This document shows positions 1 to 8,480 of a stretch of 36,854 nt of DNA, piece after piece; within the stretch, counting starts at the first letter, position 1, and each line of letters opens with the position of its first letter. Where the stretch lies: the NCBI GenBank assembly GCA_024712425.1, contig JAKRWE010000010.1:1-36854 (forward strand). The letters are read 5' to 3'. The notes under the pieces were generated by a model, which saw nothing but the letters and a program-made list of their open reading frames with translations, ran no database searches and was not told the origin of the DNA. A program made the position numbers and the translations under genes. The stretch is from Chromatiales bacterium. Its GTDB lineage: Bacteria; Pseudomonadota; Gammaproteobacteria; Chromatiales; Chromatiaceae.

Positions 1-45
1 CAGGCCAGACTCGGAATTGGGATCCCGTTGGGTCGGTCGCATTGA

Positions 46-402
46 ATCCGGAACGTAACAACGAAGAAAAGTGTCGCGCCGCATGATCGAAAAGGCGACA
101 TCTATCTTGACAAATACCGGGCGCTGGCCGCCGCTGCATTTGGCGACATGGCGCTCGATATTGCCATCGATCATGGTGTGCCCGAGGTGCGGCTCGAGGA
201 TCACGAGGAACTCGGTGAGACGACGGCCTGGCTGCTGCTGGGACTGGCTGTGGTGCAGGGATGGTTCTATGCCACCGAAAACCGCGCCAAGGTCATCAAT
301 CTGCTGATGACACTGGGTTCCACCGCAGTGCTGGGCGTGCTGCTGGCCACCGCCTACCATGGCGGGGAGCTGGTCTACAAACTGGGTGTCAACGTGGGTT
401 GA
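46..402 (+). pseudogene. DUF2231-like membrane protein, C-terminal remnant
   Basis: The frame is open from just after an in-frame TGA at 43-45 to a stop at 400-402. It encodes two hydrophobic helices (the first contains WLLLGLAVVQGW, the second LMTLGSTAVLGVLLATAYHG) and ends in GGELVYKLGVNVG, which resembles the C-terminal signature of DUF2231 membrane proteins. The first ATG is at 148, but the residues before it still look coding, so the 5' half seems to be missing or shifted out of frame. The N-terminal helices expected for the family are not visible in any frame in the 45 bases before the TGA. The function of DUF2231 proteins is unknown. The 3' end overlaps the convergent phosphopantetheinyl transferase gene by 14 bp. 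An intact 84-residue protein starting at 148 is the alternative. Confidence 0.5.
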
Positions 403-1069
403 GCCAGTCGGGCCCGGCCCGAAAGGCCCTGATCACCGGCCGGTCCGGCCTGGCGTCCCAGGCCAGGGCCGCTGTCGTGTCATGGGTTATGGGGAATGTC
501 AGGGATGGGAAGCGGTCGGGATCGGCTCTTTCGCCGAAGATCCCCTCGCCAAGGCACTTCTGGCGGGCCTCGTGTCGGGTCCAGCATGTAAAAAAGGCGC
601 GTTCGCCGTAGCCAGTCCGCGCCAGGTATTCGGTTTCGGCCGGGTCGAAGAGTCGCCGGGCGATCTGCTGGCGATGTTGCAGTGGCCTGATGATCTCGAG
701 GTCGACACCGACCGCCGTGTCCCGCGCCAGCGCTATCAGCAGCCAGGCCCCGGCATGGCTGAGATTGAAGTGCAGCGGCCCGGCCGCCAGCCGGGGCTTC
801 CCGCCGGGCGCGATTCGGATGGGTACCTGTGCCGGCTCGCAGTCCAGGTGGCTGGCGAGCAGGTGACGCAGCAGGCTGCGGGTGGCACAGTAATGGCGGC
901 GCATGTCCGGGTCGGGCATGCCCGAAAGACGCTGCTCCTCTTGCGCGGACAGCCACTGTCTGTGACAGCCCGACTCCTCCAGGGCCAGCAGCCACAGATG
1001 GATCTCGCCCGGGCTCAGCGGCGGGATGGAAGCCTGCATTTCCCAGTTCGGAACGGCTGAGTCATTCAT
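389..1069 (-). CDS. 4'-phosphopantetheinyl transferase superfamily protein
   Basis: The family moves 4'-phosphopantetheine from CoA to a serine of an acyl or peptidyl carrier protein. The 226-residue product has the family motifs in order: GKPRL near residue 90, FNLSHAG at 101-107, GVDLE at 121-125 (the acidic pair D123 and E125 bind Mg) and WTRHEARQK at 163-171. The last motif normally reads WxxKEAxxK; here the first lysine is histidine (H166), while E167 and K171 are kept. The length fits the Sfp/HetI type rather than the short AcpS type. It is divergent from recJ, with only 22 bp between the starts. The acyl carrier protein at 28.3 kb is a plausible substrate, but that is inference. Confidence 0.85.
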   Translation of the reverse strand: MNDSAVPNWEMQASIPPLSPGEIHLWLLALEESGCHRQWLSAQEEQRLSGMPDPDMRRHYCATRSLLRHLLASHLDCEPAQVPIRIAPGGKPRLAAGPLHFNLSHAGAWLLIALARDTAVGVDLEIIRPLQHRQQIARRLFDPAETEYLARTGYGERAFFTCWTRHEARQKCLGEGIFGERADPDRFPSLTFPITHDTTAALAWDARPDRPVIRAFRAGPDWLNPR

Positions 1070-1091
1070 GCGGGAATGATACTATCTGCGG

Positions 1092-2852
1092 GTGACCGAA
1101 ACCGCTCCTGCACCAATCCCCGTTCCCCGTATTGCTCGCCGTGCCGATTCGCCCGAAAACGGTGGCACAGGGGATCTGCCCGCCGATCTGCCGGAAATCC
1201 TGCGCCGTATCTATGCCGCGCGCGGGGTGCGCAGCGCGGATGAGCTCGAGCGTTCGCTGTCGGGCATGATCCCGCCGCAGCGCATGACCGGTGCCGACCA
1301 GGCCGCCGGGTTGATCGCGGATGTCATTCAGCAAGGCGGACGCCTGCTGGTGGTGGGTGATTTCGATGCGGACGGTGCGACCAGTTGCGCGCTGAGCGTG
1401 CTGGCGGTGCGCGCCATGGGACATGCGGCCATCGATTACCTGGTACCTAACCGTTTCGAATACGGTTATGGCCTGACCCCGGAGATCGTGGCGCTGGCCC
1501 TGGAACGTTCTCCTGACCTGCTGGTCACCGTGGACAACGGTATCTCCAGCATCGCGGGCGTGGACGCGGCCAATGCCGCCGGCATCCCGGTGGTGGTGAC
1601 CGACCATCACCTGCCCGGAGATACACTGCCGGACGCCGCGGCCATCGTGAATCCGAATGTCCCGGGCAACACCTTCCCCTCCAAGGCCGCGGCCGGGGTT
1701 GGGGTGGTCTTCTATGTGCTGTTGCGCCTGCGTACGCTGCTGATCGAGCGCGGCTGGTTCGATCGGATCGGCCAGGCGCCGCCCAACATGGCGCAGTTCC
1801 TGGACCTGGTTGCACTCGGGACGGTGGCGGACGTGGTGCCGCTGGATCGCAACAACCGCATCCTGGTGTATCAGGGGCTGATGCGGATCCGCTCGGGTGA
1901 GTGCCGGCCGGGCATCCTGGCCCTGCTCGAGGCGGCCGGCCGCGATCATCGTCGGGTCCAGGCCAGTGACATGGGCTTCGCGGTGGGGCCGCGCCTCAAT
2001 GCCGCCGGGCGGCTGGACGACATGTCGCATGGCATTGCCTGTCTGCTCGCCGACTCCCTGGAGGCGGCGCGCCCGCTGGCACGGGAACTGGATGGGCTCA
2101 ACCGCCAGCGACGTGAGATCGAACAGGCGATGCAGCAACAGGCCGAGGCCATACTCGAGCAGCGGGAGCCGGACGAGGAGCACATGCCCTGGGGCATGTG
2201 CCTGTTCCAGGACGACTGGCACCAGGGGGTGATCGGCATCCTCGCGTCGCGCATCAAGGAACGTTACCACCGCCCGGTGATCGCCTTCGCTCCAGGAGAT
2301 GGAGATACCATCAAGGGCTCGGCACGATCGATACCCGGGCTGCACATACGGGATGCGCTCGATCGCGTCGCGGCATGTCACCCGGAGCTGTTGCAGAAAT
2401 TCGGCGGCCATGCCATGGCGGCCGGCATGACCCTGCGGCGCGCGGATTTCGAGCGTTTTTCCGAGGCCTTCGATGCCGTGGTGCGGGAACAACTCGATGA
2501 AGAGGATCTACAGGCAAGTATCACCTCGGATGGCGGCATCCCGGCAACCGAGATGACCCTGGATACCGCCCACCTCATCGCCGAGGGCGGCCCCTGGGGG
2601 CAGGGCTTTGTCGAACCGGTGTTCGATGATTTGTTCGAGGTGCGTTCCAGCCGTATCGTGGGCGAGCGGCACTGGAAGCTGGTGTTGCAGCACGAGGCCG
2701 GTGGCGCGCTCGTGGATGCCATCGCCTTCAACGCGGTCGCCGATCACCCCAAGCTGCCAGTACGCATCCACGCAGCCTATCGCATGGACGTCAACGAGTG
2801 GCGGGGCCAGCGCAGCCTGCAATTGCGCATTGAGCACATGGAGCCAGCATGA
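1092..2852 (+). CDS. recJ: single-stranded-DNA-specific exonuclease RecJ
   Basis: RecJ is a 5'-3' single-strand exonuclease acting in recombination and mismatch or base-excision repair. The 586-residue protein has the DHH phosphoesterase core: GDFDADGATS at 89-98, VDNG at 147-150, TDHH at 170-173, NPN at 187-189 and GTVADVVPL at 243-251. The DHHA1 domain follows, with HQGVIGILASRIKERY at 377-391, GSARS at 409-413 and FGGHAMAAGM at 437-446. An OB-like C-terminal domain ends the protein. The metal-binding aspartates and histidines are all present, and the length is close to E. coli RecJ (577). The start is GTG. The stop overlaps the darP start as ATGA, so the two are probably cotranscribed. Confidence 0.96.
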   Translation: MTETAPAPIPVPRIARRADSPENGGTGDLPADLPEILRRIYAARGVRSADELERSLSGMIPPQRMTGADQAAGLIADVIQQGGRLLVVGDFDADGATSCALSVLAVRAMGHAAIDYLVPNRFEYGYGLTPEIVALALERSPDLLVTVDNGISSIAGVDAANAAGIPVVVTDHHLPGDTLPDAAAIVNPNVPGNTFPSKAAAGVGVVFYVLLRLRTLLIERGWFDRIGQAPPNMAQFLDLVALGTVADVVPLDRNNRILVYQGLMRIRSGECRPGILALLEAAGRDHRRVQASDMGFAVGPRLNAAGRLDDMSHGIACLLADSLEAARPLARELDGLNRQRREIEQAMQQQAEAILEQREPDEEHMPWGMCLFQDDWHQGVIGILASRIKERYHRPVIAFAPGDGDTIKGSARSIPGLHIRDALDRVAACHPELLQKFGGHAMAAGMTLRRADFERFSEAFDAVVREQLDEEDLQASITSDGGIPATEMTLDTAHLIAEGGPWGQGFVEPVFDDLFEVRSSRIVGERHWKLVLQHEAGGALVDAIAFNAVADHPKLPVRIHAAYRMDVNEWRGQRSLQLRIEHMEPA

Positions 2853-3373
2853 GTGATTCCGAATTCGGGAATGAAACCGGTGGACGACCCAACAAGACCC
2901 AGCAGAAACGCGAGATCAGCGCGCGCACGGCACTGGTGGAACGGATGACGGGCCTGAGCGACCGGCAACTGGCCAGCCTGGGGCTGGACGGAGCGGCGGT
3001 TGCGGAGATTGCGAGGGTGCGGGCGATCAGGCCTTCGGGGGCGCGCAAGCGGCAGCTCAAGTTCTGTGTCAGACAGCTGCAGGGTGCCGACCTGTCCCAG
3101 GTCGAGCTGTACCTGGACGACCAGCAATCACAGCAGGTGGCGTTCAACCAGGCCTTCCATCATCTCGAGCGCTGGCGGGACCGTCTGATCGAGGAAGGCG
3201 ATGCCGCGCTGGGGGACGCTCTGGCGGAATGGCCGGGTCTCGACCGCCAGCAACTGCGGCAGCTGGTAAGGGAGGCGCGCCGCGAAAGGGATCAGGGCAA
3301 GCCCAGGGGCGCCGGGCGCAAGTTGTTTCGGTATCTGCGCAGCCTGGATGAAAACAGCGTCATACCGGATTGA
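2849..3373 (+). CDS. darP: ribosome biogenesis factor DarP (YjgA, DUF615)
   Basis: DarP associates with late 50S ribosome precursors and helps their maturation. The 174-residue protein starts with the family's N-terminal pattern (RPNKTQQKRE at 14-23), is rich in basic and acidic residues, and contains the conserved RKRQLKF(C)VRQL region and a C-terminal GAGRKLFRYLR motif. There are no membrane segments. The ATG overlaps the recJ stop by 4 bp, which indicates translational coupling. The stop is about 85 bp before the chosen sdhC start. Confidence 0.93.
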   Translation: MSDSEFGNETGGRPNKTQQKREISARTALVERMTGLSDRQLASLGLDGAAVAEIARVRAIRPSGARKRQLKFCVRQLQGADLSQVELYLDDQQSQQVAFNQAFHHLERWRDRLIEEGDAALGDALAEWPGLDRQQLRQLVREARRERDQGKPRGAGRKLFRYLRSLDENSVIPD

Positions 3374-3458
3374 AAACTGAGCTATAGTGAAAGAACTCAT
3401 GCTGATTCCGGTCTGTATGGGTGTAAAAAGAAACAACAAACCCAGCGCGAGCCCAGCG

Positions 3459-3842
3459 ATGCCACTCCTATCGAGTAAACGGCCGGTCCATCTCAACCTG
3501 TTCAAGATCCGCCTGCCGGTGGCCGGCGTGATGTCCATCATCCATCGCCTGACCGGGGCGATCATGTTTCTCTCGATCCCGCTGCTCATCTATCTGCTGG
3601 ACCGTTCCCTCATCAGCGAGGCAGGGTTCATGCAGGTGGTGGCCTTTCTGCACACGCCGCCTGGCATGCTGATGCTGTTCGGTTTGATGTGGTCGCTCAT
3701 GCACCATCTGCTGGCCGGCATCCGCTACCTGTTGATCGATATCGATCTCGGTGTGGACAAGCCGACCGCGCGCCTGAGCGCGCTGCTGGTCATCGTGAGT
3801 GGGCCGGTGCTGGGCCTGTTACTGACCTGGGGAATGTTATGA
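3459..3842 (+). CDS. sdhC: succinate dehydrogenase cytochrome b556 subunit SdhC
   Basis: SdhC is one of two membrane anchors of respiratory complex II, binding haem b and ubiquinone. With the ATG at 3459 the product has 127 residues (E. coli 129) and begins, as in the family, with SKRPVHLNL. It has three membrane helices. SIIHRLTG at 26-33 carries the quinone-site Ser and Arg, and H83 in HHLLAGIR matches the haem ligand. In-frame starts at 3387 (GTG), 3399 and 3417 would add up to 24 residues that do not look like the family. A TATAGT hexamer at 3383-3388, if it is a -10 box, would start the transcript after 3387, but it has no good -35. The stop overlaps sdhD as ATGA. Confidence 0.93.
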   Translation: MPLLSSKRPVHLNLFKIRLPVAGVMSIIHRLTGAIMFLSIPLLIYLLDRSLISEAGFMQVVAFLHTPPGMLMLFGLMWSLMHHLLAGIRYLLIDIDLGVDKPTARLSALLVIVSGPVLGLLLTWGML

Positions 3843-4180
3843 GTCGCAAGGCATCCGGGCTCAAGGCGTGGGTGCTGCAGCGCGCCACGGCCATCTACAT
3901 CGGCCTGTTCAGTATCGTGCTGCTGGCGGTGTTGTTGTTCGATCCGCCGCGGGACTATGCGCAGTGGCGTGACTGGTTTGCTGACCCGCTGATCGGTATC
4001 GCCACCCTGGTCTATGTCGTCGCGATCCTGCTGCATGCCTGGGTGGGTATCCGGGACATCCTGATCGATTACGTAAAGCCGCTGGGCCTGCGGGTTACCC
4101 TGCTGGCGCTGGTGGCGCTTGGACTGCTGGCCTGTGGCCTGTGGGCGTCTCAATCCCTGATCCTGGTAAGGTTGGTCTGA
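3839..4180 (+). CDS. sdhD: succinate dehydrogenase membrane anchor SdhD
   Basis: SdhD is the second membrane anchor of complex II, forming the ubiquinone site with SdhB and SdhC. The 113-residue protein (E. coli 115) has three hydrophobic helices. The motif LHAWVGIRDILIDYVK at 65-80 carries D77 and Y78, which match the E. coli quinone-site pair D82/Y83. The ATG overlaps the sdhC stop by 4 bp, and sdhA starts on the next base after the stop. This packing shows a single operon sdhCDAB-sdhE. Confidence 0.93.
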   Translation: MSRKASGLKAWVLQRATAIYIGLFSIVLLAVLLFDPPRDYAQWRDWFADPLIGIATLVYVVAILLHAWVGIRDILIDYVKPLGLRVTLLALVALGLLACGLWASQSLILVRLV

Positions 4181-5935
4181 ATGGCTTTGGCAAGAAGACG
4201 ATTCGATGCATTGATCATCGGTGCCGGCGGTGCCGGCCTGAACGCCGCGATCCAGTTGGCCAAAACCGATGCCCGGGTGGCGGTGGTGTCCAAGGTGTTC
4301 CCGACACGCTCGCATACCGTGGCGGCGCAGGGCGGCGTGAATGCGGCGCTGGCCAACGTGATGCCGGACAACTGGCACTGGCATATGTTCGACACGGTCA
4401 AGGGCTCCGATTACCTCGGTGACCAGGATGCGATCGAGTACATGTGCCGCGAGGCCATCCCCACCGTTTACGAGCTGGAGCACAACGGGGTCCCCTTCTC
4501 GCGCCTGGACAACGGCAAGATCTACCAGCGCCCTTTCGGCGGTATGACCCAGAACTTCGGTGGTGCCCAGGCCGCGCGCACCTGTGCCGCGGCCGATCGT
4601 ACCGGACACGCGATCCTGCACACGCTCTATCAGCAGAACCTGCGCGCCCGCACGCATTTCTTCGACGAGTATTTCGCCATCGACCTGATCCGTGATGACG
4701 AAGGCGCGATCCTCGGCGCGCTGGTGCTCGAGATCGAGACCGGCGAGCCGCTGTTGATCGAGGCCAAGGCCACGGTGCTGGCCACCGGCGGTTGCGGACA
4801 GGCGTTTCGCACCACCTCCAATGCGCATATCAATACCGGGGACGGCATGGCCATGGCGCTACGCGCCGGTGTGCCCCTGATGGACATGGAGTTCTTCCAG
4901 TTTCATCCGACCGGCATCGCCGGGCGCGGCATGCTGATCACCGAGGGTGTGCGCGGCGAGGGCGGTTACCTGATCAACAAGGACGGCGAGCGCTTTATGG
5001 AGCGCTATGCCCCCAATGCCAAGGACCTGGCCAGCCGCGACGTGGTCTCGCGCGCCATCGTCACCGAGGTCAAGGAGGGCAGGGGCTGCGGTCCCAATGG
5101 CGACCACGTGTATCTCAAGCTCGACCATCTCGGCGAGGAGATCATCAGCAAGCGGCTGCCGGGCATCCGGGAGAGCGGCCGGATCTTTGCCGGCGTGGAC
5201 GCGGCCAGGGAGCCGTTGCCGGTGTTCCCGACCGCGCATTACGCCATGGGCGGTATCCCGACCGACCGCTATGGCCGGGTGCTGGCTCCGGTCGGCACCG
5301 GCGAGGAGATCGTGCCGGGCCTGTACGCGGCTGGCGAATGTGCCTGTGTCTCGGTACACGGCGGCAACCGCCTCGGCGGCAACTCGCTGCTGGACATTCT
5401 GGTGTTCGGTCGCGCGGCCGGTCTCGATCTGCTGCAGCACATGGAGAGCCACCACCGGCCGATGGACGAGGCCAGCGTGGACAAGGCCATGGCCCGGCTC
5501 GAGCGCTGGGACCGGAAGGGCGAAGGCCTGAGCGTGGCCGAACTGCGCGAGGCCTTCCGTCGCTGCATGGAGGATCATGCCGGTGTCTTCCGCACCGAGG
5601 AGATCATGACGGAGGGTGTGGAGAGGCTCCGTGAACTGCGCGAGCAGCTGTCGGAAGTGCGTTTGCAGGATCACTCCAAGGTGTTCAATACCGCGCGTAT
5701 CGAGGCGCTGGAACTGGAGAACATCATGGCCTGCGGCATGGCGATAGCGGTCTCCGCGCTCAACCGCCAGGAGAGCCGGGGTACCCACTCGCGGCCGGAC
5801 TACCCCAAGCGTGACGATGTCAACTGGATGAAGCACAGCCTGTACCTGCTCGACGGTGACCAGCTGGACTACAAGCCGGTACAGACCAAGCCGCTGTCGG
5901 TGGAGACCTTTCCCCCGAAGGAGAGGGTGTACTGA
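4181..5935 (+). CDS. sdhA: succinate dehydrogenase flavoprotein subunit SdhA
   Basis: SdhA oxidises succinate to fumarate with covalently bound FAD, on the cytoplasmic face of the membrane. The 584-residue protein (E. coli 588) has the dinucleotide-binding IGAGGAGLNAA at about 13-23. H45 in TRSHTVAAQGG is the FAD attachment histidine and has the same number as in E. coli. The substrate motif FQFHPTG follows, and R286 in SRDVVSR is the catalytic arginine, also at the E. coli position. The C-terminal helical domain ends in the usual short tail KERVY. Its stop overlaps the sdhB ATG by one base. Confidence 0.97.
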   Translation: MALARRRFDALIIGAGGAGLNAAIQLAKTDARVAVVSKVFPTRSHTVAAQGGVNAALANVMPDNWHWHMFDTVKGSDYLGDQDAIEYMCREAIPTVYELEHNGVPFSRLDNGKIYQRPFGGMTQNFGGAQAARTCAAADRTGHAILHTLYQQNLRARTHFFDEYFAIDLIRDDEGAILGALVLEIETGEPLLIEAKATVLATGGCGQAFRTTSNAHINTGDGMAMALRAGVPLMDMEFFQFHPTGIAGRGMLITEGVRGEGGYLINKDGERFMERYAPNAKDLASRDVVSRAIVTEVKEGRGCGPNGDHVYLKLDHLGEEIISKRLPGIRESGRIFAGVDAAREPLPVFPTAHYAMGGIPTDRYGRVLAPVGTGEEIVPGLYAAGECACVSVHGGNRLGGNSLLDILVFGRAAGLDLLQHMESHHRPMDEASVDKAMARLERWDRKGEGLSVAELREAFRRCMEDHAGVFRTEEIMTEGVERLRELREQLSEVRLQDHSKVFNTARIEALELENIMACGMAIAVSALNRQESRGTHSRPDYPKRDDVNWMKHSLYLLDGDQLDYKPVQTKPLSVETFPPKERVY

Positions 5936-6627
5936 TGAAATTCATTGTTTCCCGCTTCAATCCCGACAGCGACAGCAAGCCTTATATGCAGACCTTCGAG
6001 GTCGAGGTGAGGTGCGGCATGATGCTGCGCGATGCCCTGATGGAGATCAAACGCCAGGATGAGTCCTTCGCATTCCGTCATTCCTGCGGGGAAGGGGTGT
6101 GCGGTTCGGACGGGGTAAACGTGAACGGCACCAATCGCCTGGCCTGTATCACCCCGGTGGCCGAGCTCAAGGAGCCGGTGGAGATACGGCCATTCCCCGG
6201 CCGGCCCATCATACGCGAGCTGGTCGTGGACATGAGCCAGTTCTACGAGCAGTACAAGGCCGTCGAGCCCTGGCTGGTGCGCAAGGACCCCATGCCGGAA
6301 CAGGAAATCCTGCAGTCCCCTGCGGATCGCGACAAGCTGGATGGTCTGTACGAGTGCATCCTGTGCGGGTGCTGCTCGACCGCCTGCCCGTCCTTCTGGT
6401 GGAACCCGGAGAAGTTCCACGGCCCGCAGGCCCTGTTGACCGCCTGGCGCTTCCTGGCCGACAGCCGCGATCAGGCCACCGACCGGCGTCTCGACGAACT
6501 GGAAGAGCCCTACAAGCTGTTCCGCTGCCATACCATCATGAACTGCGTCGAGGTCTGCCCCAAGGGACTGAACCCCACTCAGGCCATCGGGCACATCAAG
6601 CACCTGATGCTGAAAAAGGCGATCTGA
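5935..6627 (+). CDS. sdhB: succinate dehydrogenase iron-sulfur subunit SdhB
   Basis: SdhB carries electrons from FAD to ubiquinone through three iron-sulfur clusters. The 230-residue protein has the [2Fe-2S] ligands C51, C56, D59 and C71, where the third ligand is Asp as in E. coli. The second domain has CILCGCCSTACP at 141-152 and CHTIMNCVEVCPKG at 198-211 for the [4Fe-4S] and [3Fe-4S] clusters. The length is close to E. coli (238). The gene overlaps sdhA by one base (TGATG) and is followed 9 bp later by sdhE. Confidence 0.97.
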   Translation: MKFIVSRFNPDSDSKPYMQTFEVEVRCGMMLRDALMEIKRQDESFAFRHSCGEGVCGSDGVNVNGTNRLACITPVAELKEPVEIRPFPGRPIIRELVVDMSQFYEQYKAVEPWLVRKDPMPEQEILQSPADRDKLDGLYECILCGCCSTACPSFWWNPEKFHGPQALLTAWRFLADSRDQATDRRLDELEEPYKLFRCHTIMNCVEVCPKGLNPTQAIGHIKHLMLKKAI

Positions 6628-6636
6628 CGGCCTGTA

Positions 6637-6900
6637 ATGCCGCGCGACGACGAACAGGCACGCGAACTCGCCCGCCTGCGCTGGCAGTGCCGGCGTGGCA
6701 TGCTGGAACTGGATGAGATCCTCCGGGCCTACGTCGATACCCGCTACCCTGGTGCGAGCGCCGGTGAGCAGGCCGCCTTCAGGCGCCTGCTGGATTACCA
6801 GGACCCGGAATTACAGCAATGGCTGCTGCTCGATAGGGAGCCGGAGAACGAGGATCTGCGCGCTATCGTCACGTTGTTGCGCGATGGCCCGGGCGCATGA
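6637..6900 (+). CDS. sdhE: FAD assembly factor SdhE (YgfY, DUF339)
   Basis: SdhE helps attach FAD covalently to SdhA and fumarate reductase. The 87-residue helical protein has the diagnostic RGM motif at residues 20-22 followed by E24 (RRGMLELD), and the family's C-terminal LLDYQDPELQQWLL segment. It lies 9 bp after sdhB and is the last gene of the operon. In many gammaproteobacteria sdhE sits beside ygfX; here ygfX is about 28 kb away at 34.6 kb. The stop is 22 bp from the stop of the convergent small gene at 6923. Confidence 0.93.
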   Translation: MPRDDEQARELARLRWQCRRGMLELDEILRAYVDTRYPGASAGEQAAFRRLLDYQDPELQQWLLLDREPENEDLRAIVTLLRDGPGA

Positions 6901-6922
6901 GCGGCCCGGGTGGGCGTATGCG

Positions 6923-7168
6923 CTACAGGGCTTCCCTTATCTGCGCCAGCAAGGCGACATAGCTGTCCATGTCACGTGAGCGGACCAGGCGTGTGAAATC
7001 ATGCAGTTGCCGGCCAAGTTCCTCGTTCTGTTCCTGGCTCAGGACATAGCGCTTGAGCTTGACCGCGGCATCGTCCAGATCGATCCCGGTGACCGGGTTC
7101 TGCGACGCCTCGAATTGGGCCGCCAGCCGCATGAAGTTTTCCACCAATGCATCTTTCGACTCAATCAT
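6923..7168 (-). CDS. small unrecognised protein downstream of the TRAP transporter
   Basis: I do not recognise this 81-residue protein. It is charged, has no signal peptide or membrane helix, and is predicted by eye to be mostly helical (for example ALVENFMRLAAQFEA and KRYVLSQEQNEELGRQLHDF). The ATG at 7168 is preferred over the GTG at 7183 because GAGG lies 9 bases before it. It starts 19 bp after the dctM stop on the same strand, so it is probably the last gene of the TRAP operon. An unrelated cytoplasmic protein that only shares the transcript is equally possible. Confidence 0.65.
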   Translation of the reverse strand: MIESKDALVENFMRLAAQFEASQNPVTGIDLDDAAVKLKRYVLSQEQNEELGRQLHDFTRLVRSRDMDSYVALLAQIREAL

Positions 7169-7187
7169 TTCCGATTTCCTCACTACC

Positions 7188-8477
7188 TCAACTCAAACCA
7201 TACAACTCCGGAAAAACGAGAATGGAGATCACGACCGCTACCTGCATGGCGATAAAGGGCATCACCCCGCGATAGATGTCGATCGTCCGCACCGAGGGTG
7301 GCGCGACCCCCTTCAGGTAGAACGGGCTGAACCCGAACGGCGGGGTGAGGAAGGAGGTCTGCAGGTTCATCGCGATCAGGATCGCGAACCATAGCATATT
7401 GATACCCAAAGTCTCCGCGATCGGCGCCAGGATGGGGACCACGATGAAGGAGATCTCCACGAAATCGATGAAGAAGCCCAGCAGCATGATGATCAGCATG
7501 GACAGGATCAGGAAACCCCACTCGTTACCCGGCAGCTGGGTCATGAGATCCTCCACGATGGTGTCCCCACCGGTATAGGTGAAGGTCATGGAGAAGGCCG
7601 TGGCGCCGAGCAGGATGGCGAACACCATGGCGGTGATCTTGACTGTTTCCATTGCGCTGTCGAACAGCATCTTCCAACTGAACTTGCGGTATACCAGTGC
7701 CAGCACGATGGCACCGACGCTGCCCAGCGCCGAGGATTCCGTGGGCGTGGCAATACCGGCAAAGATGGAACCCAGGACCACGATGATCAGTGCCAGCGGC
7801 GGCAGGATGGCCACCAGGGCGTTGAGATACTGACGCTTGCGGGTGGAGCCGTCGTCCTTGAACGGTACGGCCGGCGCCGCATCCCTGTTGACCCAGGCGA
7901 TGCCGAGGACATAGACGACGTAGATCCCGACCAGGACGACGCCAGGGATGATGGCGGCCTGGAACAGGTCTCCGACCGGGATACCGAGCACGTCGCCGAG
8001 GATGATCAGGATGATGGAAGGCGGGATGATCTGGCCCAGGGTGCCGGCACCGCAGATGGTGCCGCAGGCAAGCCCCTTGTCATAGCCGTACTTGAGCATG
8101 ACCGGCAGCGAGATGACCCCCATGGCAACCACGCTGGCGCCGACGACACCGGTGGACGCGGCAAGCAGGGCACCCACCAGCACCGTCGATACCGCCAAAC
8201 CACCGCGTACCGAGCCGAACAAGCGGCCCATGGACTCCAGCAGTTGTTCCGCCAGGCGTGTCTTCTGCAGCACGATGCCCATGAAGATGAACAGGGGCAC
8301 GGCCATCAGCACCACGTTGTGCATGATGTTGAAGATGCGGAAGGGCATGAATTCGAACAGCTCCCAGCCTTCGGCCCAGACGCCGAAGATCAGGGCCACG
8401 CCGCCGAAGGTGAAGGCCACCGGAAAGCCCAGCAGGAGCAGCAGCAGGGCGACCAGGAACATGACGATGCCGACCAT
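7188..8477 (-). CDS. dctM: TRAP transporter large permease DctM
   Basis: DctM is the ion-coupled transport subunit of tripartite ATP-independent periplasmic (TRAP) transporters. The 429-residue protein is hydrophobic throughout with about 12 membrane segments. It shows the family's GVVGASVVAMG near residue 130 and GTLGQIIPPSIILII near 165. The C-terminal half includes NLQTSFLTPPFGFSPFYLKG, typical of DctM. It starts 3 bp after the dctQ stop, so the two permease genes are coupled. Confidence 0.94.
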   Translation of the reverse strand: MVGIVMFLVALLLLLLGFPVAFTFGGVALIFGVWAEGWELFEFMPFRIFNIMHNVVLMAVPLFIFMGIVLQKTRLAEQLLESMGRLFGSVRGGLAVSTVLVGALLAASTGVVGASVVAMGVISLPVMLKYGYDKGLACGTICGAGTLGQIIPPSIILIILGDVLGIPVGDLFQAAIIPGVVLVGIYVVYVLGIAWVNRDAAPAVPFKDDGSTRKRQYLNALVAILPPLALIIVVLGSIFAGIATPTESSALGSVGAIVLALVYRKFSWKMLFDSAMETVKITAMVFAILLGATAFSMTFTYTGGDTIVEDLMTQLPGNEWGFLILSMLIIMLLGFFIDFVEISFIVVPILAPIAETLGINMLWFAILIAMNLQTSFLTPPFGFSPFYLKGVAPPSVRTIDIYRGVMPFIAMQVAVVISILVFPELYGLS

Positions 8478-8480
8478 GGT

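Noticed and set aside
1062-2492. 476-codon open frame on the minus strand
   Set aside because: Antisense to recJ, with His-, Arg- and Gln-rich low-quality protein sequence and no motif.
3383-3388. TATAGT as -10 box for the sdh operon
   Set aside because: No acceptable -35 at 15-19 bp; kept only as a remark on the sdhC start.
6880-6925. CCCGGGC/GCCCGGG hairpin between sdhE and the small minus-strand gene
   Set aside because: No T-run follows on either strand, so I did not call it a terminator.
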